Both the position numbers and the translations under genes were made by a program. Under the pieces are notes generated by a model. The model made no database searches. It was not told where the DNA came from and worked only from the letters and a program-made list of their open reading frames with translations. From assembly GCA_965140365.1 (NCBI GenBank), contig OZ223196.1: a DNA stretch of 64,000 bases; one strand, 5' to 3'. Positions 36,485 through 44,605 of the stretch are shown piece by piece. The stretch is from Hydrogenovibrio sp965140365 (GTDB lineage Bacteria; Pseudomonadota; Gammaproteobacteria; Thiomicrospirales; Thiomicrospiraceae). Position 1 is the first letter of the stretch; each line of letters starts with the position of its first letter.

Positions 36485-36526
36485 GGCATTAAGGTATATT
36501 TCGAGAAAAATTAGATTTCATTAAAT

Positions 36527-36688
36527 GAGAGCTTTGTACGAGTGGGGCGCGAAGGAAAAAAGAGAAAAAACCTGTTCGATTAAGGCGGAAAACGCAGCCA
36601 ATGGCTAGCCCCATAGGCAAGTTTTTCAACGTAAATCGGGCGGATTTTAGCCTTTTTTACTCGTGCATCCATCTCGTGCAACGCTCTC
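36527..36688. repeat. ~160-bp palindromic element, copy 1
   Basis: Terminal inverted repeats GAGAGCTTTGTACGAG (36527-36542) and CTCGTGCAACGCTCTC (36673-36688). The centre has a hairpin GCCAATGG/CCATAGGC. It is alignable end to end with the element at 40808-40967. It fills the pgpA-rhodanese gap and has no coding frame. Confidence 0.85.
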
Positions 36689-36711
36689 TAAAAATAACGG
36701 GTTAAAGAAGA

Positions 36712-37008
36712 ATGTTTACGGCATGTGAAGATGTAAAACGATTGATTAAAGAGAAAAACGCGCAGTTTGTGGATGTGAGAACGCCGGAAGAATATGCGAT
36801 GAATAAATTGCCGGGCGCGGTGAATATTCCACTTCAGGATATCGACCGAGTAGGCGACAGCATGTTGAGTAAGGATTTGCCGGTCATCGTGTTCTGCCGT
36901 TCCGGCCAGCGTTCACATATGGCGATGCAAATTTTGTTGTCCTTGGGCTTTGATGACGTCTATAACATGGGACCATCTCAAGCCTGGAATCAGTGTCCAG
37001 ACATTTAA
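36712..37008 (+). CDS. Rhodanese-like sulfurtransferase domain protein
   Basis: A single 98-residue rhodanese domain: FVDVRTPEEYAMNKLPGAVNIPL and the active loop FCRSGQRS with catalytic Cys-62. It has no signal peptide, so it should act on sulfane sulfur in the cytoplasm, fitting a sulfur oxidiser. It has its own palindromic terminator. Confidence 0.88.
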   Translation: MFTACEDVKRLIKEKNAQFVDVRTPEEYAMNKLPGAVNIPLQDIDRVGDSMLSKDLPVIVFCRSGQRSHMAMQILLSLGFDDVYNMGPSQAWNQCPDI

Positions 37009-37047
37009 TGTTCCACGCTTAGCGCGTGGGCATAATGCATTCATGAT

Positions 37048-37076
37048 AAAAAAGCACCAGGCCTGGTGCTTTTTTT
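37048..37076. terminator. Terminator containing CCAGGCCTGG
   Basis: Exact palindrome at 37057-37066 extended by AGCA/TGCT and flanked by A and T runs; ends the rhodanese gene. Confidence 0.9.
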
Positions 37077-37124
37077 ATAACTGAGTGTTTTTAATAACAG
37101 GGCCGCAACGGAAACAGAGGGAAG

Positions 37125-38390
37125 ATGATGAGACTAGCTTTGCATTGGCAGATATTAATCGCACTGGCCTTGGCTGTGGTGATGGGCGTGTGGACCGGCA
37201 CTGACGGTCAGATTTTTGGGGCGCATTGGTTGGCTATTTACACGTTTATCGGCACCTTGTTCTTAAATGCCTTAAAAATGATTGTGGTGCCGCTGGTGGT
37301 GTCCGCCATCATTACCGGGGTGGCGAATGTCGGTCAACATGGCGGTTTCGGGCGCTTGGGCGGTAAAACGCTGGGCTATTATGTTCTGACCAGCTTTTTG
37401 GCGATTCTCATCGGTTTGGCCCTGGTCAACTTATTGCAACCCGGTGTGTCCGAAAACGGTGTGCCGGTGATGGAAACCAACGATCAGATCATGAGTGCGA
37501 TTTCCGGTAAGTCGGCCGGGGATGTGGTGGATGTTTTCCTGCGAATGATTCCGGTCAATGTGGTGGATGCCGCGGCCGAAGGGCAAATGCTCGGTTTGAT
37601 TTTCTTCAGCTTGCTGTTCGGTTATTTCATGACCAAACTGAAAGGCGCGCATAAAGACACTCTGACGAACTTCTGGCAAGGAATTTTCGAAGTCATGATG
37701 ATGATTACCGCTTGGGTGATGAAATTCGCACCTTTGGGGGTCTTCGGTCTGGTGGCGGCTTCGGTGGCGAAAACCGGCTTTGACCAGTTCGGCCATTTGG
37801 CGTTGTTCTTTTTGACGGTGTCTTTGGCGTTAGGCATTCATTTTCTTGTTGTGATGCCGATTTTGCTGCGTGTTGTGGGCGGCGTAAAGAACCCTTGGCT
37901 TCATTATCAAGCGATGGCCCCGGCCATACTGACGGCGTTTTCCACCAGCTCCTCCTCATCGACCTTGCCGATTACCATGAACGCGGTGGAAACCCGTGCC
38001 GGGGTGTCCAACCGTGTGTCGAGTTTCGTGCTGCCATTGGGAGCCACCGTCAATATGGACGGCACGGCTTTGTATGAATGTGTGGCGGCGGTGTTTATCG
38101 CGCAGTTGTTTGGTGTGCCGCTTGATTGGAGTACGCAGTTGTTGATAGTGGTGATTGCCTTGACGACGTCCATTGGGGTGGCGGGCATTCCATCCGCCAG
38201 TTTAGTGGCCATCAGCATTATTTTGGTGGCGGTCGGCTTACCGGCGGAGGCGATTGGGTTATTGCTGGTGGTGGATCGGTTGCTGGATATGATGCGAACC
38301 GTGGTGAATGTGTTCAGTGATTCGGTCGGGGCTGTGGTCATCGCACGTTCCGAAGGGGAAGACCAAGTGTTGGTCTCCAAGTCTTTTTAA
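37125..38390 (+). CDS. DAACS family dicarboxylate/amino acid:cation symporter
   Basis: A 421-residue GltP/DctA-type transporter with about eight membrane segments and two re-entrant loops. The serine-rich hairpin FSTSSSSSTLPITMN and the cation-binding GATVNMDGTALYE in TM7 are diagnostic, as is the late GIPSASLV loop. It imports glutamate, aspartate or C4-dicarboxylates with Na+ or H+. A small unknown gene follows after 9 bp. Confidence 0.92.
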   Translation: MMRLALHWQILIALALAVVMGVWTGTDGQIFGAHWLAIYTFIGTLFLNALKMIVVPLVVSAIITGVANVGQHGGFGRLGGKTLGYYVLTSFLAILIGLALVNLLQPGVSENGVPVMETNDQIMSAISGKSAGDVVDVFLRMIPVNVVDAAAEGQMLGLIFFSLLFGYFMTKLKGAHKDTLTNFWQGIFEVMMMITAWVMKFAPLGVFGLVAASVAKTGFDQFGHLALFFLTVSLALGIHFLVVMPILLRVVGGVKNPWLHYQAMAPAILTAFSTSSSSSTLPITMNAVETRAGVSNRVSSFVLPLGATVNMDGTALYECVAAVFIAQLFGVPLDWSTQLLIVVIALTTSIGVAGIPSASLVAISIILVAVGLPAEAIGLLLVVDRLLDMMRTVVNVFSDSVGAVVIARSEGEDQVLVSKSF

Positions 38391-38399
38391 AGTGGGATT

Positions 38400-38735
38400 A
38401 TGAAGATTGTTATGAGCGAATTGGCTGGGTTGAAACACGGCCATGAACACAATGAAACCATTCTCGTCTGTTTGACGGAGCGTCTGCCGGAGCTGGAGCA
38501 CGACTTGGTTCAGGATTTATCGCACATCAGCCATTTCGCCAACTATATGGGAGGGATGACATTGGATGCGGTGGTCTATCAAAAAGAGAACCTGTACCGT
38601 CTGGATTACCATTATCCGTGGGAAATCAACTGGAGTTGTGCCGACCAGATGGAGAAAGGGGTTATGAATGACAAGGTGCGTTTTACCTTGGCCGAAGACG
38701 GCGAAGTGCACTTCAAACTGCTGAAATTAGATTAG
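38400..38735 (+). CDS. Small protein of unknown function
   Basis: A 111-residue soluble protein, probably alpha/beta, with acidic character and a His-rich start (LKHGHEHNET). No family recognised. It follows the symporter by 9 bp and is probably cotranscribed. An alternative ATG lies four codons in. Confidence 0.55.
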   Translation: MKIVMSELAGLKHGHEHNETILVCLTERLPELEHDLVQDLSHISHFANYMGGMTLDAVVYQKENLYRLDYHYPWEINWSCADQMEKGVMNDKVRFTLAEDGEVHFKLLKLD

Positions 38736-38756
38736 TTTAGGGTGCGACACTCGGCC

Positions 38757-39494
38757 TTAGCGTGCGACCAGTTCGAGCGTTTGGTTGGACAAGACTTTAA
38801 GGATTTCGGTTTCCGGGCGCCAGTCACCTAATACCCAGCGGTGTTTGAGTTGGCCGTCCTGTTCGATTTGGTGTAAATAGGGACGGTGGGTGTGTCCATG
38901 CACCAGATGCCTGCATTGCGGATGACGTTGCAACAGCTTTCTGACCGCCGCTTCGTTCACATCCATGATGTTTTCCGCTTTATTGAGATTGTATTTCTGA
39001 GAGTTGGCGCGCATGTTTTCACCGATGGCGATGCGCTTGTGTTGCGGCAGTTTCAGGAATAGCCAGGTGACTAGGCGATTACGCAACAGAAGTCGCATCC
39101 GCTGAAAGGCTTTGTCATCGGTGCAGAGTGAATCCCCATGCAACATTAAGATCGGCAAGCCATATAGGTTCACCAACGCCGGTTCTTTCAGAAATTGAAT
39201 GCCGGTGGCGTCGAAAAAAGCCTGTCGCATCAGAAAATCCCGATTCCCGTACATTAGATAAATCGGCAGGCCGTGTTCGGTCAGGTGCTTGAATTTTCGG
39301 ATAACCGTGGCGTAATGCTCAAGGCCGTGGTCGTCGCCCACCCACATTTCGAATAAATCGCCGATGATGTAGAGGGCGTCGGCTTTGGGCGCATCCTGGT
39401 CTAGAAAACGGTAGAACGCCTGATTGACCGGGTGGGTGTCATCCGGCTGTAGGTGGACGTCTGCGGTGATTAAGGTATACGGCATATCAGCCAT
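38757..39494 (-). CDS. lpxH: UDP-2,3-diacylglucosamine diphosphatase
   Basis: LpxH makes lipid X in lipid A synthesis. The 245-residue calcineurin-like phosphatase shows all metal motifs: ADVHL (Asp-12, His-14), GDLFEMWVGDD, GNRDF, LMLHGDS and HGHTHRP. A second start at 39485 (MPYTLIT) is possible. It follows ppiB by 12 bp, as in E. coli where ppiB and lpxH adjoin. Confidence 0.95.
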   Translation of the reverse strand: MADMPYTLITADVHLQPDDTHPVNQAFYRFLDQDAPKADALYIIGDLFEMWVGDDHGLEHYATVIRKFKHLTEHGLPIYLMYGNRDFLMRQAFFDATGIQFLKEPALVNLYGLPILMLHGDSLCTDDKAFQRMRLLLRNRLVTWLFLKLPQHKRIAIGENMRANSQKYNLNKAENIMDVNEAAVRKLLQRHPQCRHLVHGHTHRPYLHQIEQDGQLKHRWVLGDWRPETEILKVLSNQTLELVAR

Positions 39495-39506
39495 CGCTCA
39501 ACCCAA

Positions 39507-40013
39507 TCAGTCGGTTTCTTTGACAAGGGTTTTTTCGATAATAATATCTTCAACCGGCACGTCCTGATGGCCACGTCGGCTGGTGGTTTCAACTTTGGCC
39601 ATTTCATCAATGACGTCCAGGCCTTCCACGATATTACCGAATACCGCATAACCCCAACCGTGCATGTCTTTCGATTTGTGGTCCAGAAATTCGTTGTCCA
39701 CCAGATTCATGAAAAATTGCGTGGTAGCGGAATGCGGGTCCATGGTGCGGGCATAAGACAAGGAGCCCCGTACGTTTTTCAAGCCGTTATCGGCTTCGTT
39801 CTCAATCGGCTCACCGGACGGCTTTTCTTCCATGCCCGGTAGCATGCCACCGCCCTGTACCATGAAACCTGGGATGATTCGGTGGAAAATGGTGCCGTTG
39901 TAGAACCCTTCCATCGCATAATGCACGAAATTTTCGGCACCGATTGGCGCGTTTTCGTGATCGACTTCTACGGTGATGTTACCCATATTGGTTTGAAAGG
40001 TGACTTGTGTCAT
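39507..40013 (-). CDS. ppiB: Cytoplasmic peptidyl-prolyl cis-trans isomerase B (cyclophilin)
   Basis: A 168-residue cyclophilin without signal peptide. The frame is open 35 codons further upstream, but ATG 40013 has AAAGGAAA in place and starts MTQVTFQTNMG. Active-site motifs FHRIIPGFMVQGGG and the QFFMNLVDN region are intact. It lies next to a secreted paralogue, ppiA. Confidence 0.94.
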   Translation of the reverse strand: MTQVTFQTNMGNITVEVDHENAPIGAENFVHYAMEGFYNGTIFHRIIPGFMVQGGGMLPGMEEKPSGEPIENEADNGLKNVRGSLSYARTMDPHSATTQFFMNLVDNEFLDHKSKDMHGWGYAVFGNIVEGLDVIDEMAKVETTSRRGHQDVPVEDIIIEKTLVKETD

Positions 40014-40117
40014 AGCGTTTCCTTTGGTGGATTTTTTGAATTCGAATGTTTGTGTCGTGTTTGGTGTGTTTAATGGGGATGCCATGAGCCCATTCAAGCG
40101 TTCAATCCATAAAACCA

Positions 40118-40127
40118 CCAGGCCTGG
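40118..40127. repeat. CCAGGCCTGG palindrome
   Basis: Exact copy between ppiA and ppiB, flanked by an imperfect ATAAAAC/GATTTTAT inverted repeat, so it may terminate the ppiA transcript. Confidence 0.85.
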
Positions 40128-40158
40128 CGATTTTATGGGTTTGGCAAATTACGCAAGC

Positions 40159-40746
40159 TTATTGAATTTGTGTGACCTTGATGATTTCAACGGTCTGCAA
40201 AGGAACATCGCCCATGCCATTTTTAAAGCCGGTTTGCACCTGGCGGATTTGGTTGACGACTTTCATGCCTTTAATGACGCGTCCAAAAACCGCATAGCCG
40301 TAAGCGCGCGGGGTTTTTTCGCGGAAATCCAAAAAGGTGTTTTGCGCCACGTTAATGAAAAACTGCGAGGTTGCGGAGTGCGGGTCGTTGGTGCGCGCCA
40401 TCGCCAAGGTCCCGATGCGGTTGCGGAGTCCATTGTCGGCTTCGTTTTGGATGGGGGCATGGGTTGGTTTCTTCTGCATGTCGGGTGTGAACCCGCCGCC
40501 TTGAATCATGAAGTTCGGGATGACACGGTGAAAAATGGTGCCGTTATAAAACCCTTCATGGACATAACGCAAAAAGTTTTTGACGGTTTTCGGCGCTTTT
40601 TCGGGATACAGTTCGGCTTCAATGTCGCCCATGCTGGTTTGGATGAGAACCACCGGGGTTTTCGTGTTTTTGTCGGTATCGGCGGCGCAGGCTTGAACGC
40701 TGAGCAGACTGAAAAAGAGCGTGAAGATAAAAGCGCGTTTTGTCAT
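40159..40746 (-). CDS. ppiA: Periplasmic peptidyl-prolyl cis-trans isomerase (cyclophilin)
   Basis: A 195-residue cyclophilin with a Sec signal (MTKRAFIFTLFFSLLSVQACA). The start at 40746 has GGAG; the frame opens 7 codons earlier. The Cys in VQAC could make it a lipoprotein, though Gln at -2 is unusual. FHRVIPNFMIQGGG and the SATSQFFINV motif mark the active site. Paralogous to adjacent ppiB. Confidence 0.92.
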   Translation of the reverse strand: MTKRAFIFTLFFSLLSVQACAADTDKNTKTPVVLIQTSMGDIEAELYPEKAPKTVKNFLRYVHEGFYNGTIFHRVIPNFMIQGGGFTPDMQKKPTHAPIQNEADNGLRNRIGTLAMARTNDPHSATSQFFINVAQNTFLDFREKTPRAYGYAVFGRVIKGMKVVNQIRQVQTGFKNGMGDVPLQTVEIIKVTQIQ

Positions 40747-40807
40747 GATGTTCTCCAAGATTGTCACGGCTTAAAAGCCCGTTTGAGATCGGGCCGAGTG
40801 TCATTAT

Positions 40808-40967
40808 GAGAGCTTTGCATGAGTGGGGAGCGATAGAAAAATGAGATAAAATTTTTTTGAATTAGGCGGAAAACGCAGCGAATAGCTGGCTATTCGCCAG
40901 TTTTTCAACGACATTCAGGGAAATTTTAGCCATTTTTATCCGTGCATCCATCTCGTGCAAAGCTCTC
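40808..40967. repeat. ~160-bp palindromic element, copy 2
   Basis: Terminal inverted repeats GAGAGCTTTGCATGAG (40808-40823) and CTCGTGCAAAGCTCTC (40952-40967), 15 of 16 complementary. The central hairpin is GCGAATAGC/GCTATTCGC, different in sequence from copy 1 but still paired. GAAAAC/GTTTTTC and other arms suggest most of the element folds on itself. It sits upstream of ppiA and glnS, which diverge here. Confidence 0.85.
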
Positions 40968-41168
40968 ATCATGTGTTAGGTTAATTTGTAGATTGGAATT
41001 TTAACACGATGGGTCTTTTGGATGGTGTCAATCGGTTCAGAAAGTGTTGAAATAGGCGTAATTAAGCTATGAAAAAGGCGTACGAATTTGGGGCGTCTGA
41101 CTCAGGGATTCGTCATGACTCAAATTGGGAAATTCGTTTACAGTTGCGGGAATCCGGCAGTTTTTTAA
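40968..41168. other. Non-coding stretch between the palindromic element and glnS promoter
   Basis: About 200 bp of AT-rich sequence in the ppiA-glnS divergent gap. No convincing gene, repeat or terminator is seen; promoters for ppiA should lie here but none is clear. Confidence 0.4.
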
Positions 41169-41177
41169 TGCTATAAT
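41169..41177 (+). promoter_or_regulatory. Extended -10 promoter for glnS
   Basis: TGC followed by perfect TATAAT (41172-41177); no good -35 at standard spacing, so an extended -10 type is inferred. The leader to ATG 41291 is ~107 nt. Confidence 0.5.
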
Positions 41178-41290
41178 ATTTCGTTATTCTAAACGTATGC
41201 GTTGGCGCAACGAATCCAGTTCGTTTGGTTTCGTTATCGCGGCAGCAATTGCACCCAATTTTCTGATATTTTCGATAGGTTTTTTTGAAC

Positions 41291-42970
41291 ATGAGTCAAA
41301 ACACGAACGCCGCTGTTGATAAACCCACCAATTTTATTCGCAACATTATCGATGACGATTTAGCGAATCACAAATACGAAACGGTCATTACGCGTTTCCC
41401 GCCGGAGCCGAATGGTTACCTGCACATCGGGCACGCGAAATCAATCTGTTTGAACTTCGGGTTGGCGGAAGATTATCAGGGCGGCTGCAACCTGCGTTTT
41501 GACGACACGAATCCGACCAAAGAAGACGTCGAGTATGTCGATGCCATTAAAGAAGACGTGACCTGGTTAGGCTTTCAATGGGCCGGTGAGCCGCGTTATT
41601 CGTCCAATTATTTTCAAAAATTTCATGATTATGCCGTGGAGTTGATTGAAAAGGGCTTGGCGTATGTGTGTTTTTTGAATGCCGAACAAACGCGTGAATA
41701 CCGTGGCACCCTGACTGAACCAGGCAAAGACAGCCCGTATCGTGACACGTCGGTCGCGGAAAATCTGGACTTGTTCGCTAAGATGAAAAACGGTGAGTTT
41801 CAAGAAGGGGAGTGCGTACTGCGTGCCAAAATTGATATGGCCTCGTCTTTCATGTGCATGCGAGACCCGACGCTGTATCGCATCCGTTACGCCCACCATC
41901 ACCAAACCGGCGATCAGTGGTGCATTTACCCGATGTACGATTTCGCACACTGTATTTCCGACGGCATTGAAGGCGTGACGCATTCCCTGTGTACCTTGGA
42001 ATTTCAGGATAACCGCCGGATTTACGACTGGTTGTTGGAACATTTAGACGATTTCAATAAACCGGATCGTCCGTTCCAGTACGAGTTTTCACGTTTGAAC
42101 TTGGAATATACGGTCATGTCCAAACGTAAATTGATGCAGTTGGTGGATGACGGTCTGGTATCGGGTTGGGATGATCCGCGTATGCCGACCTTATCCGGTT
42201 TGCGCCGCCGTGGCGTAACGCCGGCGGCGATTCGTGACTTCGCAGAGCGTATCGGCATTTCCAAAGTGGACAGTATGACGGAAATGGGCATTCTGGAAGC
42301 GGCGATTCGTGACGATTTGAATGTGGTGGCCCCGCGTACGATGGGCGTGATTGACCCAATTAAACTCGTTATTGAAAATTATCCGGACGATCAGGTGGAA
42401 ACGCTGCAAGCCCCGATTCATCCGCAAAATGAAGAGATGGGAACGCGTGACATCTTCTTTAGCCGTGAATTGTATATTGACCGAGCCGACTTCATTGAAG
42501 AAGCGCCAAACAAGAAGTGGAAACGCCTGGCTTTGGATAAGGAAGTACGTTTGCGAAATGCTTACGTCGTCAAAGGTTTACGTGCCGACACGGATGCGGA
42601 CGGTAATATCACCACGGTTTATGGCTCTTACGACCCGGAGACTTTAGGGCAGAATCCAGCCGATGGGCGTAAAGTGAAGGGGGTCATTCACTTTGTTGAA
42701 GCGTCGAAAGCCTTACCGGCGGAGTTCCGTTTGTACGATCGTTTGTTTTCGGTAGCCAATCCGGCCAAGGAGGACGATTTTGAAGCCGTCCTCAATCCTG
42801 AATCATTGGTGGTGAAAAGCGGGTTTGTCGAACCGGGCATGAATGATGCCAAGTCGGAACAAGCTTACCAGTTTGAGCGCGAAGGATATTTCTGCCGTGA
42901 CAACCAAGCCGGAGACGCGTTGGTGTTCAATAAAACCGTTGGTCTAAGAGATACGTGGAGTCAAAAGTAG
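41291..42970 (+). CDS. glnS: Glutaminyl-tRNA synthetase
   Basis: Class I synthetase of 559 residues (frame opens at TTG two codons earlier). The HIGH-type motif HIGHAK follows RFPPEPNGYL near residue 45, and the KMSKS-like loop is VMSKRKL. Two C-terminal beta-barrel anticodon domains follow. Direct glutaminylation, rather than a GatCAB route, fits a gammaproteobacterium. cysS starts on its stop codon. Confidence 0.96.
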   Translation: MSQNTNAAVDKPTNFIRNIIDDDLANHKYETVITRFPPEPNGYLHIGHAKSICLNFGLAEDYQGGCNLRFDDTNPTKEDVEYVDAIKEDVTWLGFQWAGEPRYSSNYFQKFHDYAVELIEKGLAYVCFLNAEQTREYRGTLTEPGKDSPYRDTSVAENLDLFAKMKNGEFQEGECVLRAKIDMASSFMCMRDPTLYRIRYAHHHQTGDQWCIYPMYDFAHCISDGIEGVTHSLCTLEFQDNRRIYDWLLEHLDDFNKPDRPFQYEFSRLNLEYTVMSKRKLMQLVDDGLVSGWDDPRMPTLSGLRRRGVTPAAIRDFAERIGISKVDSMTEMGILEAAIRDDLNVVAPRTMGVIDPIKLVIENYPDDQVETLQAPIHPQNEEMGTRDIFFSRELYIDRADFIEEAPNKKWKRLALDKEVRLRNAYVVKGLRADTDADGNITTVYGSYDPETLGQNPADGRKVKGVIHFVEASKALPAEFRLYDRLFSVANPAKEDDFEAVLNPESLVVKSGFVEPGMNDAKSEQAYQFEREGYFCRDNQAGDALVFNKTVGLRDTWSQK

Positions 42971-44340
42971 TGGCGTTACAAATTTACAATACCGAAACAC
43001 GACAAAAAGAAATCTTTAAACCCATTCATGAAAATCAAGTGGGCTTGTATGTCTGCGGGGTGACGGTGTACGACTATTGCCATGTCGGCCATGCACGAGT
43101 GATGGTGGTATTCGATACGGTAGTGCGCCATTTGCGCGCGTTGGGCTATGACGTGACGTATGTGCGTAACATCACCGACATTGACGACAAAATTATCCAA
43201 CGGGCGTTGGAAAACAAAGAACCGATTCAGGAATTGACTGCCCGTTTTATCGATGCCATGCACGAAGACGAAAAAGCGTTGAATGTGTTGCGCCCCGATA
43301 TGGAGCCGAAAGCCACGGAGCACATGCAGGACATTGAGCAGATGATCGCCAGCCTGGTCGATAAGGGCTACGCTTATCCGGCGGAGAATGGCGATGTGTA
43401 TTTTCATGTCAAAGCCGACGACGATTATGGTCGTCTGTCCGGTAAGCACATTGAAGAGCTGGATTCCGGTGCGCGAATTGAAGTGAACGCCTTTAAAAAA
43501 GATCCATTGGATTTTGTGCTGTGGAAAGCGTCGAAAGAAAACGAACCGGCTTGGCAATCTCCGTGGGGAGAGGGTCGTCCCGGTTGGCACATTGAGTGTT
43601 CGGCCATGTCCACCAAGTGTTTGGGGAATCACTTCGACATTCATGGCGGTGGATTGGATTTAAGTTTTCCGCACCATGAAAATGAAATTGCCCAGTCGGA
43701 GTGCGCGACCGGTGAGCATTATGTGAATACTTGGATGCACTGCGGCTTCGTACGCATCGACGACGAAAAAATGTCGAAGTCGTTGGGCAACTTTTTTACC
43801 ATTCGTGAAGTGTTGAAACAGTATCATCCGGAAGTGATTCGTTATTTCCTGTTGGCGAGCCATTACCGTAGTCCGGTGAATTATTCCGAAGAGAACTTGA
43901 ATGTGGCTAAAGCGAGTGTCGGGCGTTTGTATTCGGCTTTGGAGGCGGTAGAGTTGACGGGTGATGCAGAAGCATCAACGAGTTTTACCGACGAGTTTGT
44001 CGAGGCGATGAACGATGATTTCAATACCCCGCAAGCGCTGGCGGTGCTGTTTGAGTTGGCGAAAGAGGTTAATAAACAAAAATCACCAGGCCTGGCCGTT
44101 TTGTTGAAACAATTGGCAAACCGTTTGGGCTTGTTGGGAATGACGCCGGAAGCGTTTTTTAAATCGCAGCCGTCCGATTCTGAATTAACCGATGAGGTGA
44201 TTGAACAGCTGATTCAGGAGCGTGCCGACGCGCGACAAGCGAAAAATTTCGCACGTTCCGATGAGATTCGTGACCAGCTTCTGGAGCAGGGAATCGAATT
44301 GCTGGATAGCCCGCAAGGCACCAGTTGGCGAAGAGTTTAA
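42970..44340 (+). CDS. cysS: Cysteinyl-tRNA synthetase
   Basis: Class I synthetase of 456 residues. The frame is open from GTG 42955, but GTG 42970, sharing one base with the glnS stop, gives MALQIYNTETRQKE like the family and has GGAG ~10 bases before it. HVGHAR is the HIGH motif, KMSKSLGN the KMSKS loop, and the zinc Cys/His are in YVCGVTVYD and GWHIECSAM. An exact CCAGGCCTGG at 44086-44095 encodes part of SPGLAV. Confidence 0.96.
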   Translation: MALQIYNTETRQKEIFKPIHENQVGLYVCGVTVYDYCHVGHARVMVVFDTVVRHLRALGYDVTYVRNITDIDDKIIQRALENKEPIQELTARFIDAMHEDEKALNVLRPDMEPKATEHMQDIEQMIASLVDKGYAYPAENGDVYFHVKADDDYGRLSGKHIEELDSGARIEVNAFKKDPLDFVLWKASKENEPAWQSPWGEGRPGWHIECSAMSTKCLGNHFDIHGGGLDLSFPHHENEIAQSECATGEHYVNTWMHCGFVRIDDEKMSKSLGNFFTIREVLKQYHPEVIRYFLLASHYRSPVNYSEENLNVAKASVGRLYSALEAVELTGDAEASTSFTDEFVEAMNDDFNTPQALAVLFELAKEVNKQKSPGLAVLLKQLANRLGLLGMTPEAFFKSQPSDSELTDEVIEQLIQERADARQAKNFARSDEIRDQLLEQGIELLDSPQGTSWRRV

Positions 44341-44429
44341 TGCAATCAAATAGTTAGTGGTTGCTTATAACCTTTTTAAAAGTATGGGAATAAGTTGCTG
44401 TTATTTTTAAACTTTTTTCATATTAGGGT

Positions 44430-44458
44430 TTGACAATATAAGTTTTTTCTAATAACAT
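44430..44458 (+). promoter_or_regulatory. sigma70 promoter driving a short intergenic transcript
   Basis: Perfect TTGACA (44430-44435), spacer 17, TAACAT (44453-44458). It points at the small transcript ending at the 44531-44562 terminator. Confidence 0.6.
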
Positions 44459-44464
44459 GGGGCC

Positions 44465-44562
44465 ATTCATGTTTCTTCATGAGTATCCTCCTCTGATTAT
44501 TTCTTGTTATTAAAAAGAAATAATGTATTTAAAGCCTCAGCTTGTCCCTGAGGCTTTTTTTT
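44465..44562 (+). ncRNA. Candidate small RNA with anti-Shine-Dalgarno motif
   Basis: A ~98-nt unit between convergent cysS and slt with its own consensus -35 promoter and a strong intrinsic terminator (AAAGCCTCAG 44531-44540 with CTGAGGCTTT 44548-44557, then T-run). It carries an unpaired-looking CCTCCTC at 44487-44493, the complement of ribosome-binding sites, and an A/U-rich stretch before the terminator, as in Hfq-type sRNAs. A 14-codon frame from ATG 44470 overlaps it without a ribosome site. It could instead be only the cysS terminator. Confidence 0.5.
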
Positions 44563-44605
44563 ATCTCGAATTTCTCAGAATTTTCATTAGCTTAGCTGTT
44601 TGGTA

